64,000 bases of DNA, taken from positions 1 to 64,000 of the forward strand of contig JABRVX010000041.1 of the NCBI GenBank assembly GCA_039961735.1, in the 5' to 3' direction. This document shows positions 19,832 to 28,596 of this stretch, piece after piece. The stretch's first letter is position 1. Each line of letters opens with the position of its first letter. A program made the position numbers and the translations under genes. The DNA comes from Fimbriimonadia bacterium. Lineage in GTDB: Bacteria > Armatimonadota > Fimbriimonadia > Fimbriimonadales > JABRVX01. Under the pieces are notes generated by a model. The model saw nothing but the letters and a program-made list of their open reading frames with translations, made no database searches and was not told the DNA's origin.

Positions 19832-20830
19832 TTACTTCGTTCGATTCAGCGTGATCTTCGTCTTCGAGTCGCTGCTCTGCTTGACTTTCTTGCCCTCGCC
19901 CATCGTTTGCTCGACGTTGGACTTAGAAGCTTGGACGATACTGGCACTCAACACCTGCGCCGTCTTCGGGTCCACGATGTAGTCCATCGTGAACTGGAGC
20001 GAGATGTCGACATGCCCCGGTCCGGGGGTGCCCGCGGTACCTTCCTTTACGTCCAGCGTGAGCTTGTCTCCCGCAGTGGCGCGCACTTTGAGCCCCTTGT
20101 CGGTAACTCCGACTACTTGATATGCAATCTTCATCGTGTCGGCGACTTTGAGGCCCATCATGGCGAGCTGTGGGAACGCCTTCAGCGGGTGCTGAATACT
20201 CGCAGTCCACTTGTCGTTCAGCTTCACGGGCTTGTCCGGGCAATGGATCGCAGCGAGCGGCAACGAGGCGAGCATTCGGTCGCGAGGGTCCTTCGACTCC
20301 CCCTCCGCCTTCGAGTTACCCTTGCTGTCGACCGACACTACGAGCGTCGTCGGTTTCTCTGCTTCTGCGCCCTTCTTCTTGGGAGTGACTTTGTACTCGA
20401 CCTTGGCCGACTTGTCACTCGCCTCGAGGGCCTTTACCGAGATGGTAGCTTCGTCGGTCATCTGCTGTGGCGGCATGGGGTCGCCCTCGCCCATCTTGAC
20501 GCTGACCGAGCTGTCGCTCTTGATGGAATAGGTGTGTGCCTCGCCCTTCTTAAACCGGACCCTCAGGTCCCACGGGCCGACTTTCGCCGGGTCCTCTGTG
20601 GCTTTCTCGACCGCCGGTTCGGTAACCGTGCCAGGGTCTGCCGGCTCGGCGGTGGCGACGACGTCCGACTTGGGTTGGATATCATCCGCCTTTGGTTCGG
20701 TCTTGGCTGTGGACTGCTTGCCGTTCTCGCCTTCACCCGTCTGTGCGGGCTCCGCCGTGCAGCCGGCCAGCATTGCTAGTAGCGCGAATATGCCGAGGAG
20801 CGAGCCTACGGCGCGTGTTTTCTTTGACAT
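19832..20830 (-). CDS. Lipoprotein of the same secreted family (unknown function)
   Basis: 332 aa. Lipobox LAGC after a hydrophobic stretch (GIFALLAMLAGC) marks a lipoprotein. A charged low-complexity linker (about 25-85) leads to a domain with VRFKKGEAHTYSIKSD near the start, a central KWTASIQHPL, and a final segment of beta strands ending QSSDSKTKITLNRTK. This layout resembles DUF6263-type proteins, but I cannot confirm that without a search. AAGGA lies 7 bases before the ATG. Confidence 0.78.
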   Translation of the reverse strand: MSKKTRAVGSLLGIFALLAMLAGCTAEPAQTGEGENGKQSTAKTEPKADDIQPKSDVVATAEPADPGTVTEPAVEKATEDPAKVGPWDLRVRFKKGEAHTYSIKSDSSVSVKMGEGDPMPPQQMTDEATISVKALEASDKSAKVEYKVTPKKKGAEAEKPTTLVVSVDSKGNSKAEGESKDPRDRMLASLPLAAIHCPDKPVKLNDKWTASIQHPLKAFPQLAMMGLKVADTMKIAYQVVGVTDKGLKVRATAGDKLTLDVKEGTAGTPGPGHVDISLQFTMDYIVDPKTAQVLSASIVQASKSNVEQTMGEGKKVKQSSDSKTKITLNRTK

Positions 20831-20977
20831 TCTGCGTCCTTCTTCCCCGTTCTACGTGCCCTCAGGCCGCTCCGGTCAATCACGAGCGGGCCTCCGTGCG
20901 TCCTCGTCGCGCTGGCTAGTCACAGTTCGCCCGCCTGTCGCGCACAGAGGCCGAGTCCCGTATCAATCGCAGCGAAC

Positions 20978-21883
20978 CTATTTCGTCTCGATCTGCTCGA
21001 CCGACCCCTTACCCGCCATCTTGATCTTCATCTCCATCTCGGTCATACCTTGGACGGTGATGGTCATATCGGCCTGCGAGTCGAAGGTCTGTTTGGCGAG
21101 CGCGCAGGTGTCCTTGTTCAGCCACACCACGCCCTTGATTTTGGACGTGCCGGTGGACTTGACGGAGGTGTCTTCACCGCCTCCGCCGCCCATCATGCCG
21201 CTCATGTCCATATCCACCGGGAAGTCGAGGTCGAAGCTGATGCGGTAGCAGTCCACGTCCTTCAGCTTCTCTATGGCCTCCAGCTTAGACACGATCTTCA
21301 GGTCCGGGAGCTTCATTTTTTGGGCGCGCTCGCCCATCGTAGCGAGCATTGGGTTCTTGACGACCGATGTCCAGCTCTCGCCGATCTGTATGGGATTCTC
21401 GGGGAACACGGGCATCAGAGCCATCATGTTGAAGTTCATGCCGCCCGTCATACTCATGCCTGCCATCGACTCCGGCAGGCCTTCGAATTTGGTCTCGACG
21501 ATCTCACCGCGCTCGTTGATGCGGGACGTAATAACGATCTTCTCTACCTGGTCCTTGTCGGCTCCGGCGAACTGGGAGATGTCCATACCACCCATGGTCA
21601 TCTCGATGTCGAAGTCCTTGAAGGTGGTGATGAAGGTACCGATGTTCTCCTTGACCCCCGCCAGCTTGTGGCGCATCACCATCGTCTGCTTGATCACCAT
21701 TTCCTGGGCCTGGTCCCCGCCCATCATGCCACCGCTCATGGTGCCGTTCATGTTGTTGGTGACCTTGTATGACGTAATCACGCCGGGCTCGAGCTTGAGT
21801 CGAAGCAGATAGCCATCCTGTGCGACCGCGGCGGCAACTAGCGCACAGGCTACAGAAATGGCCGGAAGGTGCAGTAGTCTCAC
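20978..21883 (-). CDS. Secreted protein of the same family, Met/Gly-rich (unknown function)
   Basis: 301 aa from a GTG at 21883 preceded by an ideal AAGGAGG; a longer frame to 21928 lacks a site. Signal peptide (LLHLPAISVACALVAAAVAQ). Then LKLEPGVITSYKVTNNMNG, a central ESWTSVVKNPML, and the late GVVWLNKDTCALAKQTFDSQ. Methionine and glycine clusters (MNGTMSGGMMGGD, MDMSGMMGGGGG) are unusual and could be flexible or metal-binding (inference). Same plan as the two genes downstream; 147 bp separate it from the lipoprotein gene. Confidence 0.78.
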   Translation of the reverse strand: MRLLHLPAISVACALVAAAVAQDGYLLRLKLEPGVITSYKVTNNMNGTMSGGMMGGDQAQEMVIKQTMVMRHKLAGVKENIGTFITTFKDFDIEMTMGGMDISQFAGADKDQVEKIVITSRINERGEIVETKFEGLPESMAGMSMTGGMNFNMMALMPVFPENPIQIGESWTSVVKNPMLATMGERAQKMKLPDLKIVSKLEAIEKLKDVDCYRISFDLDFPVDMDMSGMMGGGGGEDTSVKSTGTSKIKGVVWLNKDTCALAKQTFDSQADMTITVQGMTEMEMKIKMAGKGSVEQIETK

Positions 21884-21917
21884 GAAATCCTCCTTAGTTA
21901 CCCTACGTTGGGATGAT

Positions 21918-21953
21918 CGTCGGCTCACCTGCGAGCCGACGCGGGCTAACCCG
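21918..21953. terminator. Hairpins downstream of lon
   Basis: CGTCGGCTC (21918-21926) and GAGCCGACG (21933-21941) are perfect 9-bp arms with a 6-base loop, followed by a second small dyad GCGGG/CCCGC (21941-21953). The position between the lon stop and the next minus-strand gene suits a terminator for the clp-lon transcript. No T-run. Confidence 0.5.
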
Positions 21954-22042
21954 CATTCGACTCCAATACGCCAGGGGTCCCTCGTGGGTTGCCGAGCGGC
22001 ATTGTACTCAGGACCGTAAGTCGGACAACCGGGCGGGAGTGC

Positions 22043-24412
22043 CTAGACCAGCGCAAGGCGTAGGGCCTCGTCCACCGTCGAGACCAAGTGAAAGTGCATC
22101 GTCTCGCGCACCACCTCGGGCAAGTCGGCGAGGTCGGCATCGTTGTCCTTCGGCAGGATCACGTTGGACATGCCCGCTCGGTGGGCCGCGAGCATCTTCT
22201 CTTTGATGCCCCCGACCGGAAGCACTTTGCCCCGAAGCGTGATCTCCCCGGTCATCACCATGTCCCGATGCACCCGCCGACCGGTCACCGCGCTGGCCAA
22301 AGCAACCGCGATGGTGATGCCCGCGCTCGGCCCGTCCTTCGGCACCGCTCCAGCAGGGACATGAATGTGCAGGTCGTGCTTTCGGAACAACTCCGCGTTC
22401 CCGCCGAGCCGCTCCACCCGAGACTTCACAAACGTGAGAGCGGCATGAGCCGACTCCTTCATCACGTCGCCGAGCTGTCCCGTCAGCAACAGATTCTTGC
22501 CCTCGCCCGGCACGAAGCTAACCTCGATCGTGATGATGTCACCGCCAAACTCCGTGTACACCAGGCCGGTGGCGGCGGCCACCTGATCTTCCGCCTCCGC
22601 GACACCGTAGCGGTACCGCCGTCGTCCCAGGTAGTCGGCGAGGTTCTTGGTGCGAACGGTGGTGGAGCGCGTGGTTCCCTCGGCGACTTTGCGCGCGACC
22701 TTACGGCAGACCCGCGCAATCTCCCTTTCCAGCCCGCGCACGCCCGCCTCGCGAGTGTAGCTGCGGATTACCATCAGCAGTGCGGCGTCGTCCATCTTCA
22801 GCTTGCTCGGGGTGAGGCCGTGCTCGGCAAGGTTCTGCGGAAGCAAGAAGCCCTTGGCGATGGCCAGCTTCTCCTCTTCCGTGTAGCCTGGGAAACGGAT
22901 CGTCTCCATGCGGTCTTGGAGGGCGGGTGGCACGGTGTCCAAGATGTTCGCGGTCATGATGAACATCACGTTGGACAGATCGAACGGCACTTCCAGATAA
23001 TGGTCCGAGAAACGGTCGTTCTGCTCGGGGTCCAGGGCTTCTAGAAGCGCTGCCGTCGGATCCCCTCGGAAGTCCATCCCGAGCTTATCAATCTCGTCCA
23101 GCATGAAGACGGGATTGCGAGTGCCGCACTGCTTGATGCCTTGAATGATTCGCCCGGGCATTGCGCCGATGTACGTGCGGCGATGGCCTCGTATTTCCGC
23201 CTCGTCCCGCACTCCGCCCAGCGAGACCCGCACGAACTTGCGTCCCATACTTCGTGCGATACTGCGCCCGATCGAGGTCTTTCCCACGCCAGGAGGTCCG
23301 ACGAAACACAAGATCGGACCCTTCTGACGCGACGTAAGCTGTCGGACCGCCAGGAACTCGATGATGCGTTCTTTCACGTTCTGTAGACCGTAGTGGTCCT
23401 CGTCCAGAATCCGGTGCGCGACCCGAATGTCCACGGTGTCGTCCGTCTCCACCGCCCATGGCAATCCGCACAGCCAGTCCAGGTAGGTGCGGATCACGAC
23501 GCCTTCCGGCGCTGCGCTCGGCATCTTTTCGAGTCGTCGGATCTCATGCTCGGCGTGCTCTGCGACTTCTTCCGGCATCTTCGCGCGGGCGATTCGTTCG
23601 GCGTAATCCTCGATCTCGCTTCCGCGCTCGTCTCGCTCGTTCAGCTCTTGCTGAATGACGCGGAGCTGCTCGCGAAGGTAATACTCGCGCTGGGTGTCGC
23701 CCATCTCGCGCTCGACGCGACTGCGGATGTCCTGCTGCACCTGCAGCACCTCGAGCTCGCTCAGCAGGAGGCGAATCACCACGTCCAGCCGCTCCCTCGT
23801 GTCCGCAGCTTCCAGCACCTGCTGTTTCAGTGCAGGCTTCACCGGCAGGTGGTGAGCCACCGCATCCGCCAATCGGCCGGGGCGTTCGATGTACATGACC
23901 GAGGTGACAGCTTCCGCCGGGACCTGCTTGCTCATCTGAGCGACTCGCTCGAAGAGGCTCGCGCACTCGCGCATGAGTGCTTCCATCTCCGAGGAGTGCG
24001 TCTCGGTCACCTCGATCGGCTTTATGGCGGCTAAAGCGAAGGGGTGAGACGACACGATCTCTGCAATCTCGGCTCGACGCTGGCCTCGGAGCACTACACG
24101 CATGGTGCCGTCTGGGACCGGCAGCGCTTGCACCGCTTCAGACACCACGCCCACACGATACAGGTCGCTCGGTTCCGGCTCGTCGATGGCCACGTCCTTT
24201 TGGGCCACGACGAGCAATAACCGGTCGGTCTTCAGGGCCCGGTCCAGCGCTCTCAGGGATTTCTCGCGCCCGACGAGCAGTGTCGAGAGTTCATCCGGAA
24301 AGTGCACCGCGTCGCGGATGGGAAGAACCGGCAGTGTGGAAAGGCCACCGTCGCGTTCGCCGCTGCGTCGCCGTCGCGTTGAACTCCGCTGAGCCGTTTC
24401 GCGCACGCGCAT
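22043..24412 (-). CDS. lon: ATP-dependent protease Lon
   Basis: 789 aa. Degrades damaged and regulatory proteins in the cytoplasm. N-terminal LON substrate domain (LPVLPIRDAVHFPDELSTLL), coiled region, AAA+ domain (Walker A GPPGVGKTSIG, Walker B FMLDEIDKLG), and the S16 protease domain with the Ser-Lys dyad S696 (KDGPSAG) and K739 (GGIKEK). The N-terminal 30 residues are Arg-rich and not conserved, so the true start might lie slightly downstream. It follows clpX by 15 bp, so clpP-clpX-lon is one operon. Confidence 0.97.
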   Translation of the reverse strand: MRVRETAQRSSTRRRRSGERDGGLSTLPVLPIRDAVHFPDELSTLLVGREKSLRALDRALKTDRLLLVVAQKDVAIDEPEPSDLYRVGVVSEAVQALPVPDGTMRVVLRGQRRAEIAEIVSSHPFALAAIKPIEVTETHSSEMEALMRECASLFERVAQMSKQVPAEAVTSVMYIERPGRLADAVAHHLPVKPALKQQVLEAADTRERLDVVIRLLLSELEVLQVQQDIRSRVEREMGDTQREYYLREQLRVIQQELNERDERGSEIEDYAERIARAKMPEEVAEHAEHEIRRLEKMPSAAPEGVVIRTYLDWLCGLPWAVETDDTVDIRVAHRILDEDHYGLQNVKERIIEFLAVRQLTSRQKGPILCFVGPPGVGKTSIGRSIARSMGRKFVRVSLGGVRDEAEIRGHRRTYIGAMPGRIIQGIKQCGTRNPVFMLDEIDKLGMDFRGDPTAALLEALDPEQNDRFSDHYLEVPFDLSNVMFIMTANILDTVPPALQDRMETIRFPGYTEEEKLAIAKGFLLPQNLAEHGLTPSKLKMDDAALLMVIRSYTREAGVRGLEREIARVCRKVARKVAEGTTRSTTVRTKNLADYLGRRRYRYGVAEAEDQVAAATGLVYTEFGGDIITIEVSFVPGEGKNLLLTGQLGDVMKESAHAALTFVKSRVERLGGNAELFRKHDLHIHVPAGAVPKDGPSAGITIAVALASAVTGRRVHRDMVMTGEITLRGKVLPVGGIKEKMLAAHRAGMSNVILPKDNDADLADLPEVVRETMHFHLVSTVDEALRLALV

Positions 24413-24427
24413 AATCTATCCGCCGCC

Positions 24428-25699
24428 CTAGCTAGCCTGCTTGATCTCGTCCGCAGTCAGCATTCGCGGCTGCTGGCCCTCACTGAACGGCTTCGGCGGG
24501 ATGACCACCTTCTTGATGCTCGGCGTGGACGGAGCCTCGTACATCACGTTGACCATGATGGTCTCAATGATTGCCCGAAGCGCCCTAGCGCCGGTGCCCC
24601 TCTTCATCGCCTCCCGCGCTATCTCCTGAAGGGCCCCCTCCTCGAATTCCAGCTCCACGCCATCAATGTCGAAGAACTTCTGATACTGCTTGACGAGCGC
24701 GTTCTTAGGCTCGACTAAGATGCGCACCAAGGTTGCTTCGTCCAGCGGATCCAGAGTGGCGATCACTGGCAGTCGCCCGATGAACTCCGGAATCAACCCG
24801 AAGCGAAGCAGGTCTTCGGGAAGCAAGTGAGGCAAAAGGCTCTGCGCAGGCTTGGACTTGCTAGCAGGCTTTGCTCGGAAGCCCATCGAATTATCGCGCA
24901 GGCGTCGTGCGATGATGTTCTCCACTCCCTCGAACGTCCCGCCGCAGATGAACAGGATGTTCGAGGTGTCCATCTGGATGTACTCCTGATGGGGGTGCTT
25001 GCGGCCTCCCTGCGGCGGCACGTTCGCGATCGTCCCCTCCAGGATCTTGAGCAGCGCTTGCTGGACACCCTCTCCGGACACGTCGCGCGTGATCGAAGGG
25101 TTGTCGGACTTGCGCCCGATCTTGTCCACCTCGTCCACATAGATGATTCCGCGCTCCGCCGCCTCCACCGTGGTCTTCGGGTCGCCGGTATCGGCCGCCT
25201 GGTACAGCTTCAGGAGGATGTTCTCGACGTCCTCGCCCACGTAACCCGCCTCGGTTAGGGACGTGGCATCGGCGATGGCAAAAGGAACGTTGAGGATCTT
25301 GGCCAAGGTTTGGGCTAGCAGTGTTTTGCCGCTACCGGTCGGCCCTACCAGCATGATGTTGCTCTTCTGCAGCTCCACGTCGGAGCCTGGGCTCATCCGA
25401 ACGCGCTTGTAGTGGTTGTAAACCGCGACGGAGAGGGTTCGCTTTGCCGCCTCCTGCCCCACCACGTACTGACAGAGGAACTCGTATATCTCTCTCGGCT
25501 TGGGAATGGTCTCTACGAACGTGCGGCCGACCGGTTTCTGGGTCTTTGGCGGCTCGGTCCGCATGATGTCCAGGCACAGGTCAATGCATTCCGAGCATAC
25601 GCCCCCGTATAGGCCGACGATCAGCTTCCGTACCTGATCGCGAGACTTACCACACAGAACGCACCGGCCGTCAAGACGCTCCATTCCCATCTTCGCCAC
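24428..25699 (-). CDS. clpX: ClpX, ATPase subunit of the ClpXP protease
   Basis: 423 aa. AAA+ unfoldase that feeds ClpP. Zinc-binding domain CVLCG...CSEC at the N terminus, Walker [17 protein letters not shown], Walker [12 protein letters not shown], sensor and [14 protein letters not shown] segments all present. A GTG at 25699, 8 bases after AGGGAGG, is the best start; ATG 25690 is possible. It starts 13 bp after clpP. Confidence 0.97.
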   Translation of the reverse strand: MAKMGMERLDGRCVLCGKSRDQVRKLIVGLYGGVCSECIDLCLDIMRTEPPKTQKPVGRTFVETIPKPREIYEFLCQYVVGQEAAKRTLSVAVYNHYKRVRMSPGSDVELQKSNIMLVGPTGSGKTLLAQTLAKILNVPFAIADATSLTEAGYVGEDVENILLKLYQAADTGDPKTTVEAAERGIIYVDEVDKIGRKSDNPSITRDVSGEGVQQALLKILEGTIANVPPQGGRKHPHQEYIQMDTSNILFICGGTFEGVENIIARRLRDNSMGFRAKPASKSKPAQSLLPHLLPEDLLRFGLIPEFIGRLPVIATLDPLDEATLVRILVEPKNALVKQYQKFFDIDGVELEFEEGALQEIAREAMKRGTGARALRAIIETIMVNVMYEAPSTPSIKKVVIPPKPFSEGQQPRMLTADEIKQAS

Positions 25700-25712
25700 T
25701 CCGATGTCCTCC

Positions 25713-26300
25713 CTAGCGACCGCCTCGGTCGAGCACCTGATCGATGAGACCGTATTCCTTCGCCTCTTCGGCGGACATGAAGTAGTCCCGCTCCGTGTCC
25801 TTGGAGACTTTCTCGATGGGCTGCTTCGTGTGCCGAGCGAGGATCTGCTTCAGGTATTCCATGTTGCGGTCGATTTCTCGGGCCTGAATGTTGATGTCTA
25901 TGGCCGTACCCTGAAAGCCTCCATGGACCTGATGGATCATGATTCGAGCGTGCGGCAAGGCATACCTCTTGCCCTCGGTGCCTCCGCACAGCAAGACGGC
26001 TCCCATGCTCGCGGCTTGCCCGACGCAGATGGTGGCGACGTCGCACTTCAGTATCTGCATCGTGTCGTAGATCGCCAGCCCAGCGGCAACTACTCCACCC
26101 GGAGTATTGATGTATAGCTCTATGTCCTTATCCGGGTCTTCCTTCTCCAGGAACAGCATCTCGGCGATGATCAGGTTGGCGACATGGTCGTCAACGGGCT
26201 CGCCCAAGAAGACGATGCGGTCCTTCAGAAGCCGCGAATAGATATCGTACGCACGCTCTCCGCGTGCCGTCTGCTCCACCACCATGGGGACCAGGCTCAT
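25713..26300 (-). CDS. clpP: ClpP, proteolytic subunit
   Basis: 195 aa, normal length. Serine peptidase that forms the ClpXP barrel. Triad S98 (GQAASMGA), H123 (MIHQVHGG) and D172 ([12 protein letters not shown]) are in place. The substrate loop reads [11 protein letters not shown] instead of the common INSPGG, a mild variant. AGGGAGG lies upstream of the ATG. No trigger-factor gene precedes it; the upstream region carries repeats. Confidence 0.97.
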   Translation of the reverse strand: MSLVPMVVEQTARGERAYDIYSRLLKDRIVFLGEPVDDHVANLIIAEMLFLEKEDPDKDIELYINTPGGVVAAGLAIYDTMQILKCDVATICVGQAASMGAVLLCGGTEGKRYALPHARIMIHQVHGGFQGTAIDINIQAREIDRNMEYLKQILARHTKQPIEKVSKDTERDYFMSAEEAKEYGLIDQVLDRGGR

Positions 26301-26512
26301 GAACCACCCTCCCTAACGACGCCGCCCATGGCGTCGTTGTTGATTATCGGCGCAATCTGCCTAATTGTCGGCACGCGACGCAGCAAAAGCTCGCACGTCT
26401 GTTGGGAGTGCCGGACTTTCGCAGGGCTTCGCTAGCGTACCCGCAGACCGGCACTGGCCTGCACGCAACCCGGTAACTGGACCATATGCTGCCATCCCGC
26501 AGCCCAGACCCC

Positions 26513-26557
26513 GTCACGCTGAGCCCGTCGAAGCGTGACACCTTCCGCCGCGTGCCA
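26513..26557 (+). repeat. Palindromic interspersed repeat, copy 1
   Basis: Stem arms GTCACGCT (26513-26520) and AGCGTGAC (26532-26539) around GAGCCCGTCGA. A flank ending GCCGCGTGCCA is shared with copy 2 (2 mismatches over 45 bp). It belongs to the same family as the copies at 34.4 kb, in which the stem has T:A instead of C:G at the same pair. Confidence 0.8.
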
Positions 26558-26584
26558 GGGCCCGAGGTGCGATGCCTCCCGGCC

Positions 26585-26629
26585 GTCACGCTGAGCCCGT
26601 CGAAGCGTGACACCTCCTGCCGCGTGCCA
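26585..26629 (+). repeat. Palindromic interspersed repeat, copy 2
   Basis: Starts 72 bp after the start of copy 1, in the same orientation, with an identical 27-bp palindrome (GTCACGCT...AGCGTGAC, 26585-26611) and nearly identical flank. Same family as the 34.4 kb repeats. Confidence 0.8.
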
Positions 26630-26643
26630 TGCACTTCGAACAG

Positions 26644-26832
26644 CTACCTCTCCTCGAGCCGTCGGACCCGCTGCTCCAACTCCGTCAGCCGCTGCTCCAC
26701 TTGGACCAACACCTCGTCGAACATGCTCACGACCACGTCCGCTATATGGTTCGCATCCAACGGCGTCGCTTTGAGCCGCGATTTCACGGCATGAACCAGG
26801 TGCTGAGGGTCAGGCCTTCCTATGAGTTCCAT
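26644..26832 (-). CDS. Small coiled-coil protein (unknown function)
   Basis: 62 aa. A GGAGAGG sequence about 7 bases before the ATG supports it. The C-terminal half has heptad spacing (VLVQVEQRLTELEQRVRRLE), a likely coiled coil that would oligomerise. The start lies 12 bp after the stop of the thiamine-binding-protein gene, so the two are probably one operon. No family recognised; the N-terminal half is neutral and uncharacterised. Confidence 0.6.
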   Translation of the reverse strand: MELIGRPDPQHLVHAVKSRLKATPLDANHIADVVVSMFDEVLVQVEQRLTELEQRVRRLEER

Positions 26833-26844
26833 CCCTATCCTCTC

Positions 26845-27144
26845 CTATTCCAATCTACGCTGAACCGCCGCGGCCTTGTCTCCAACGTGGACCTCCTTGT
26901 CCATCCGCTGATCCAGCTTGATCGTGGTGACCACCCTTTTCGCCCCGGCCTCGAAGGGTGCGGCATGAATACGCGCAGCCAGAGCCAGCAGTTCCGCAGG
27001 CTCGCCTTCGATGACCGTGCCGAACTCACCCAGCACGTACGGCAGGCCCGACTGCACCGCCACCCGATGCGCAGCAGCCACATAGTCGCCAATCGAAGGG
27101 CTTGCGGTGCCCACAGGCACCACCGATATCTCCATCAACGCCAT
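26845..27144 (-). CDS. MTH1187-family thiamine-binding protein
   Basis: 99 aa. Ferredoxin-like YkoF/MTH1187 fold (UPF0045): MEISVVPVGTASPSIGDYVA, GTVIEGEPAELLALA, KRVVTTIKLDQRMDKE. Members bind thiamine or related pyrimidines in the cytoplasm; physiological role is unclear. The ATG at 27144 follows GGAGGAGG; the upstream open frame is not needed. Divergent from the pilus operon. Confidence 0.88.
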   Translation of the reverse strand: MALMEISVVPVGTASPSIGDYVAAAHRVAVQSGLPYVLGEFGTVIEGEPAELLALAARIHAAPFEAGAKRVVTTIKLDQRMDKEVHVGDKAAAVQRRLE

Positions 27145-27320
27145 CGCGTCCTCCTCCATCCAGTTCCCACCTCCGTCACGGCGAGCGGAGGCACCTAGCA
27201 AGGTTACCCGGAGCCTCCCTCTACGCTCAAAACCGCGCGCAAGGAAACCTGGAGCGCGCCTATAGGTTTGCCGGGTCGGTGACGATAATTGCAGCGTGAG
27301 TCCCGCCGGGAGGAACTGAA

Positions 27321-28136
27321 TTGTATGAGCAGTACTGGGGGCTGCTAGAGCCTCCGTTTAGCCTCACGCCCGACCCGCGCTTCTTGTACCTGAGCCGAAA
27401 GCACGAGGATGCGCTGATGATGTTGCATTACGCCATCACGCGCAACAAGGGGGCCGGTCTGCTGACCGGTGACATCGGTTACGGCAAGACAACGGTCAGC
27501 AGGAAGCTTCTCGAGCTCCTGGACCCAGTGAACTACAAGGTGGTCATGATCGTCGACCCGTTGCTGTCGCCGGCCCAGATGCTGCGGGAGATTCTCGACC
27601 AGCTGGGGGCCGAGTGTACGGGTCGCACGCGCCAAGCCATGGTCAGCGCGCTCCACGGAACCCTCCTGAGTGCCTACGAACGAGGCCAGCGGGTGGTGCT
27701 CCTCGTGGACGAAGCCCACCTCATCAAGTCTTCGCAGACCTTCGAGGAGTTGAGGCTGCTGCTGAACTGCCAAATGAACGACCAGTTCCTGATGAACTTG
27801 TTGCTGATGGGCCAGCTGGAACTTCGGCAACGCCTGGAGAAGGTCCCAGCACTGAAGCAGCGCATCGCCGTCAAATACGAGCTAAAAGCGCTCGATCCCC
27901 AGGAAACCGGCGAGATGATCGCCCATCGCATGAGGGTGGCAGGCTATGCCAACGGGCAGTCTCCCTTTACGCCGGACGCGGTGTTCGAAATTCATCGGGT
28001 CAGCGGAGGTACGCCTAGGCTCGTCAGCCAGCTCGCAGACAACGCGCTGATGGTCGGCATGGCACAGGGGCTAAAGCTCATAGACGGCGTGACCATGCAC
28101 TCGATCACCGAGGACTACGAGGAGAGGGCAGCCTAG
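27321..28136 (+). CDS. ExeA/GspA-like AAA ATPase at the head of the pilus operon
   Basis: 271 aa, TTG start with GGGAGGA 6 bases upstream. Fits the ExeA-type ATPases (YWGLLEPPFSLTPDPRFLYLS), with Walker A GDIGYGKTTVS, Walker B VVLLVDEAHLI, and a C-terminal helical lid (SGGTPRLVSQLADNAL). It lacks the C-terminal peptidoglycan-binding part of full ExeA. In Aeromonas, ExeAB helps the secretin cross peptidoglycan, so a role in assembling the PilQ secretin encoded in the same operon is plausible (inference). Relatives also occur in transposons (TniB-like), but no transposase is near. Confidence 0.88.
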   Translation: MYEQYWGLLEPPFSLTPDPRFLYLSRKHEDALMMLHYAITRNKGAGLLTGDIGYGKTTVSRKLLELLDPVNYKVVMIVDPLLSPAQMLREILDQLGAECTGRTRQAMVSALHGTLLSAYERGQRVVLLVDEAHLIKSSQTFEELRLLLNCQMNDQFLMNLLLMGQLELRQRLEKVPALKQRIAVKYELKALDPQETGEMIAHRMRVAGYANGQSPFTPDAVFEIHRVSGGTPRLVSQLADNALMVGMAQGLKLIDGVTMHSITEDYEERAA

Positions 28137-28137
28137 A

Positions 28138-28596
28138 ATGCAGCTTGTAGACGCCATCAGACAAGCCGCCAAGAACCCTACACCGGTGGCAGATCCCGTC
28201 TTAGTGCCGGAGTCTCCGCCCGTCGCGCCGCCCTCCTCGGCGACGGCGGGGACCCGACCGGTGCACGTGGCGCAGCCGGCACCGCCAGCAACCAGTGTCT
28301 TCGGCGGCAGCGTGGTCCGGCTCGAGCTTTTCCTAAGCCCCGATCAGCTCAGCGTCTTGTTCCGCGGGATCATCGGCGGAGCGCATTCCGTTCTGACCCT
28401 GCGCGAAGCCGCGAAGTACGTCAGGCTCTCCGCTGCAGAGCTCGAGCAGCTCTGCGAGACGCACCAGGTGCCAGCGTTCCGATTGCAGGGGAAGTGGCGA
28501 TTCCCGAAGGCCGCCCTTGACGATTGGCTGGCGGCACAATCGCTGGACCCGGTGCTTGCCGAAGCGGACTCAGAGGAGGACTCGGATGGGTCTTAA
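28138..28596 (+). CDS. Excisionase-type helix-turn-helix protein in the pilus operon
   Basis: 152 aa. Begins 1 bp after the ExeA-like stop. N-terminal 65 residues are Pro/Ala-rich. A MerR/excisionase-type HTH lies at about 85-135 (LTLREAAKYVRLSAAELEQL, VPAFRLQGKWRFPKAALDDWL), followed by an acidic tail. It could be a DNA-binding regulator, but in this setting the HTH may bind a protein partner. Its end overlaps pilM by 11 bp. Confidence 0.8.
   Translation: MQLVDAIRQAAKNPTPVADPVLVPESPPVAPPSSATAGTRPVHVAQPAPPATSVFGGSVVRLELFLSPDQLSVLFRGIIGGAHSVLTLREAAKYVRLSAAELEQLCETHQVPAFRLQGKWRFPKAALDDWLAAQSLDPVLAEADSEEDSDGS

Larger units (their letters stand above)
26301..26643. other. Gene-free region upstream of clpP carrying a duplicated palindromic repeat
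   Basis: This 343-bp stretch separates clpP from the small coiled-coil gene. It contains two copies of a 45-bp repeat (listed separately) and near clpP an inverted motif (ACGACGCC/GGCGTCGT, 26315-26337) that could be a terminator for the upstream genes or part of the clpP leader. Open frames here run through the repeats and look spurious. Confidence 0.55.

Noticed and set aside
22088-23044. Long plus-strand open frame across lon
   Set aside because: Antisense shadow of a well-conserved gene, with His/Arg/Val-rich composition.
26344-26634. Minus-strand frame with a doubled 'SRFDGLSVT' segment
   Set aside because: The apparent peptide repeat is the translated DNA repeat pair at 26513-26629; no start signal.
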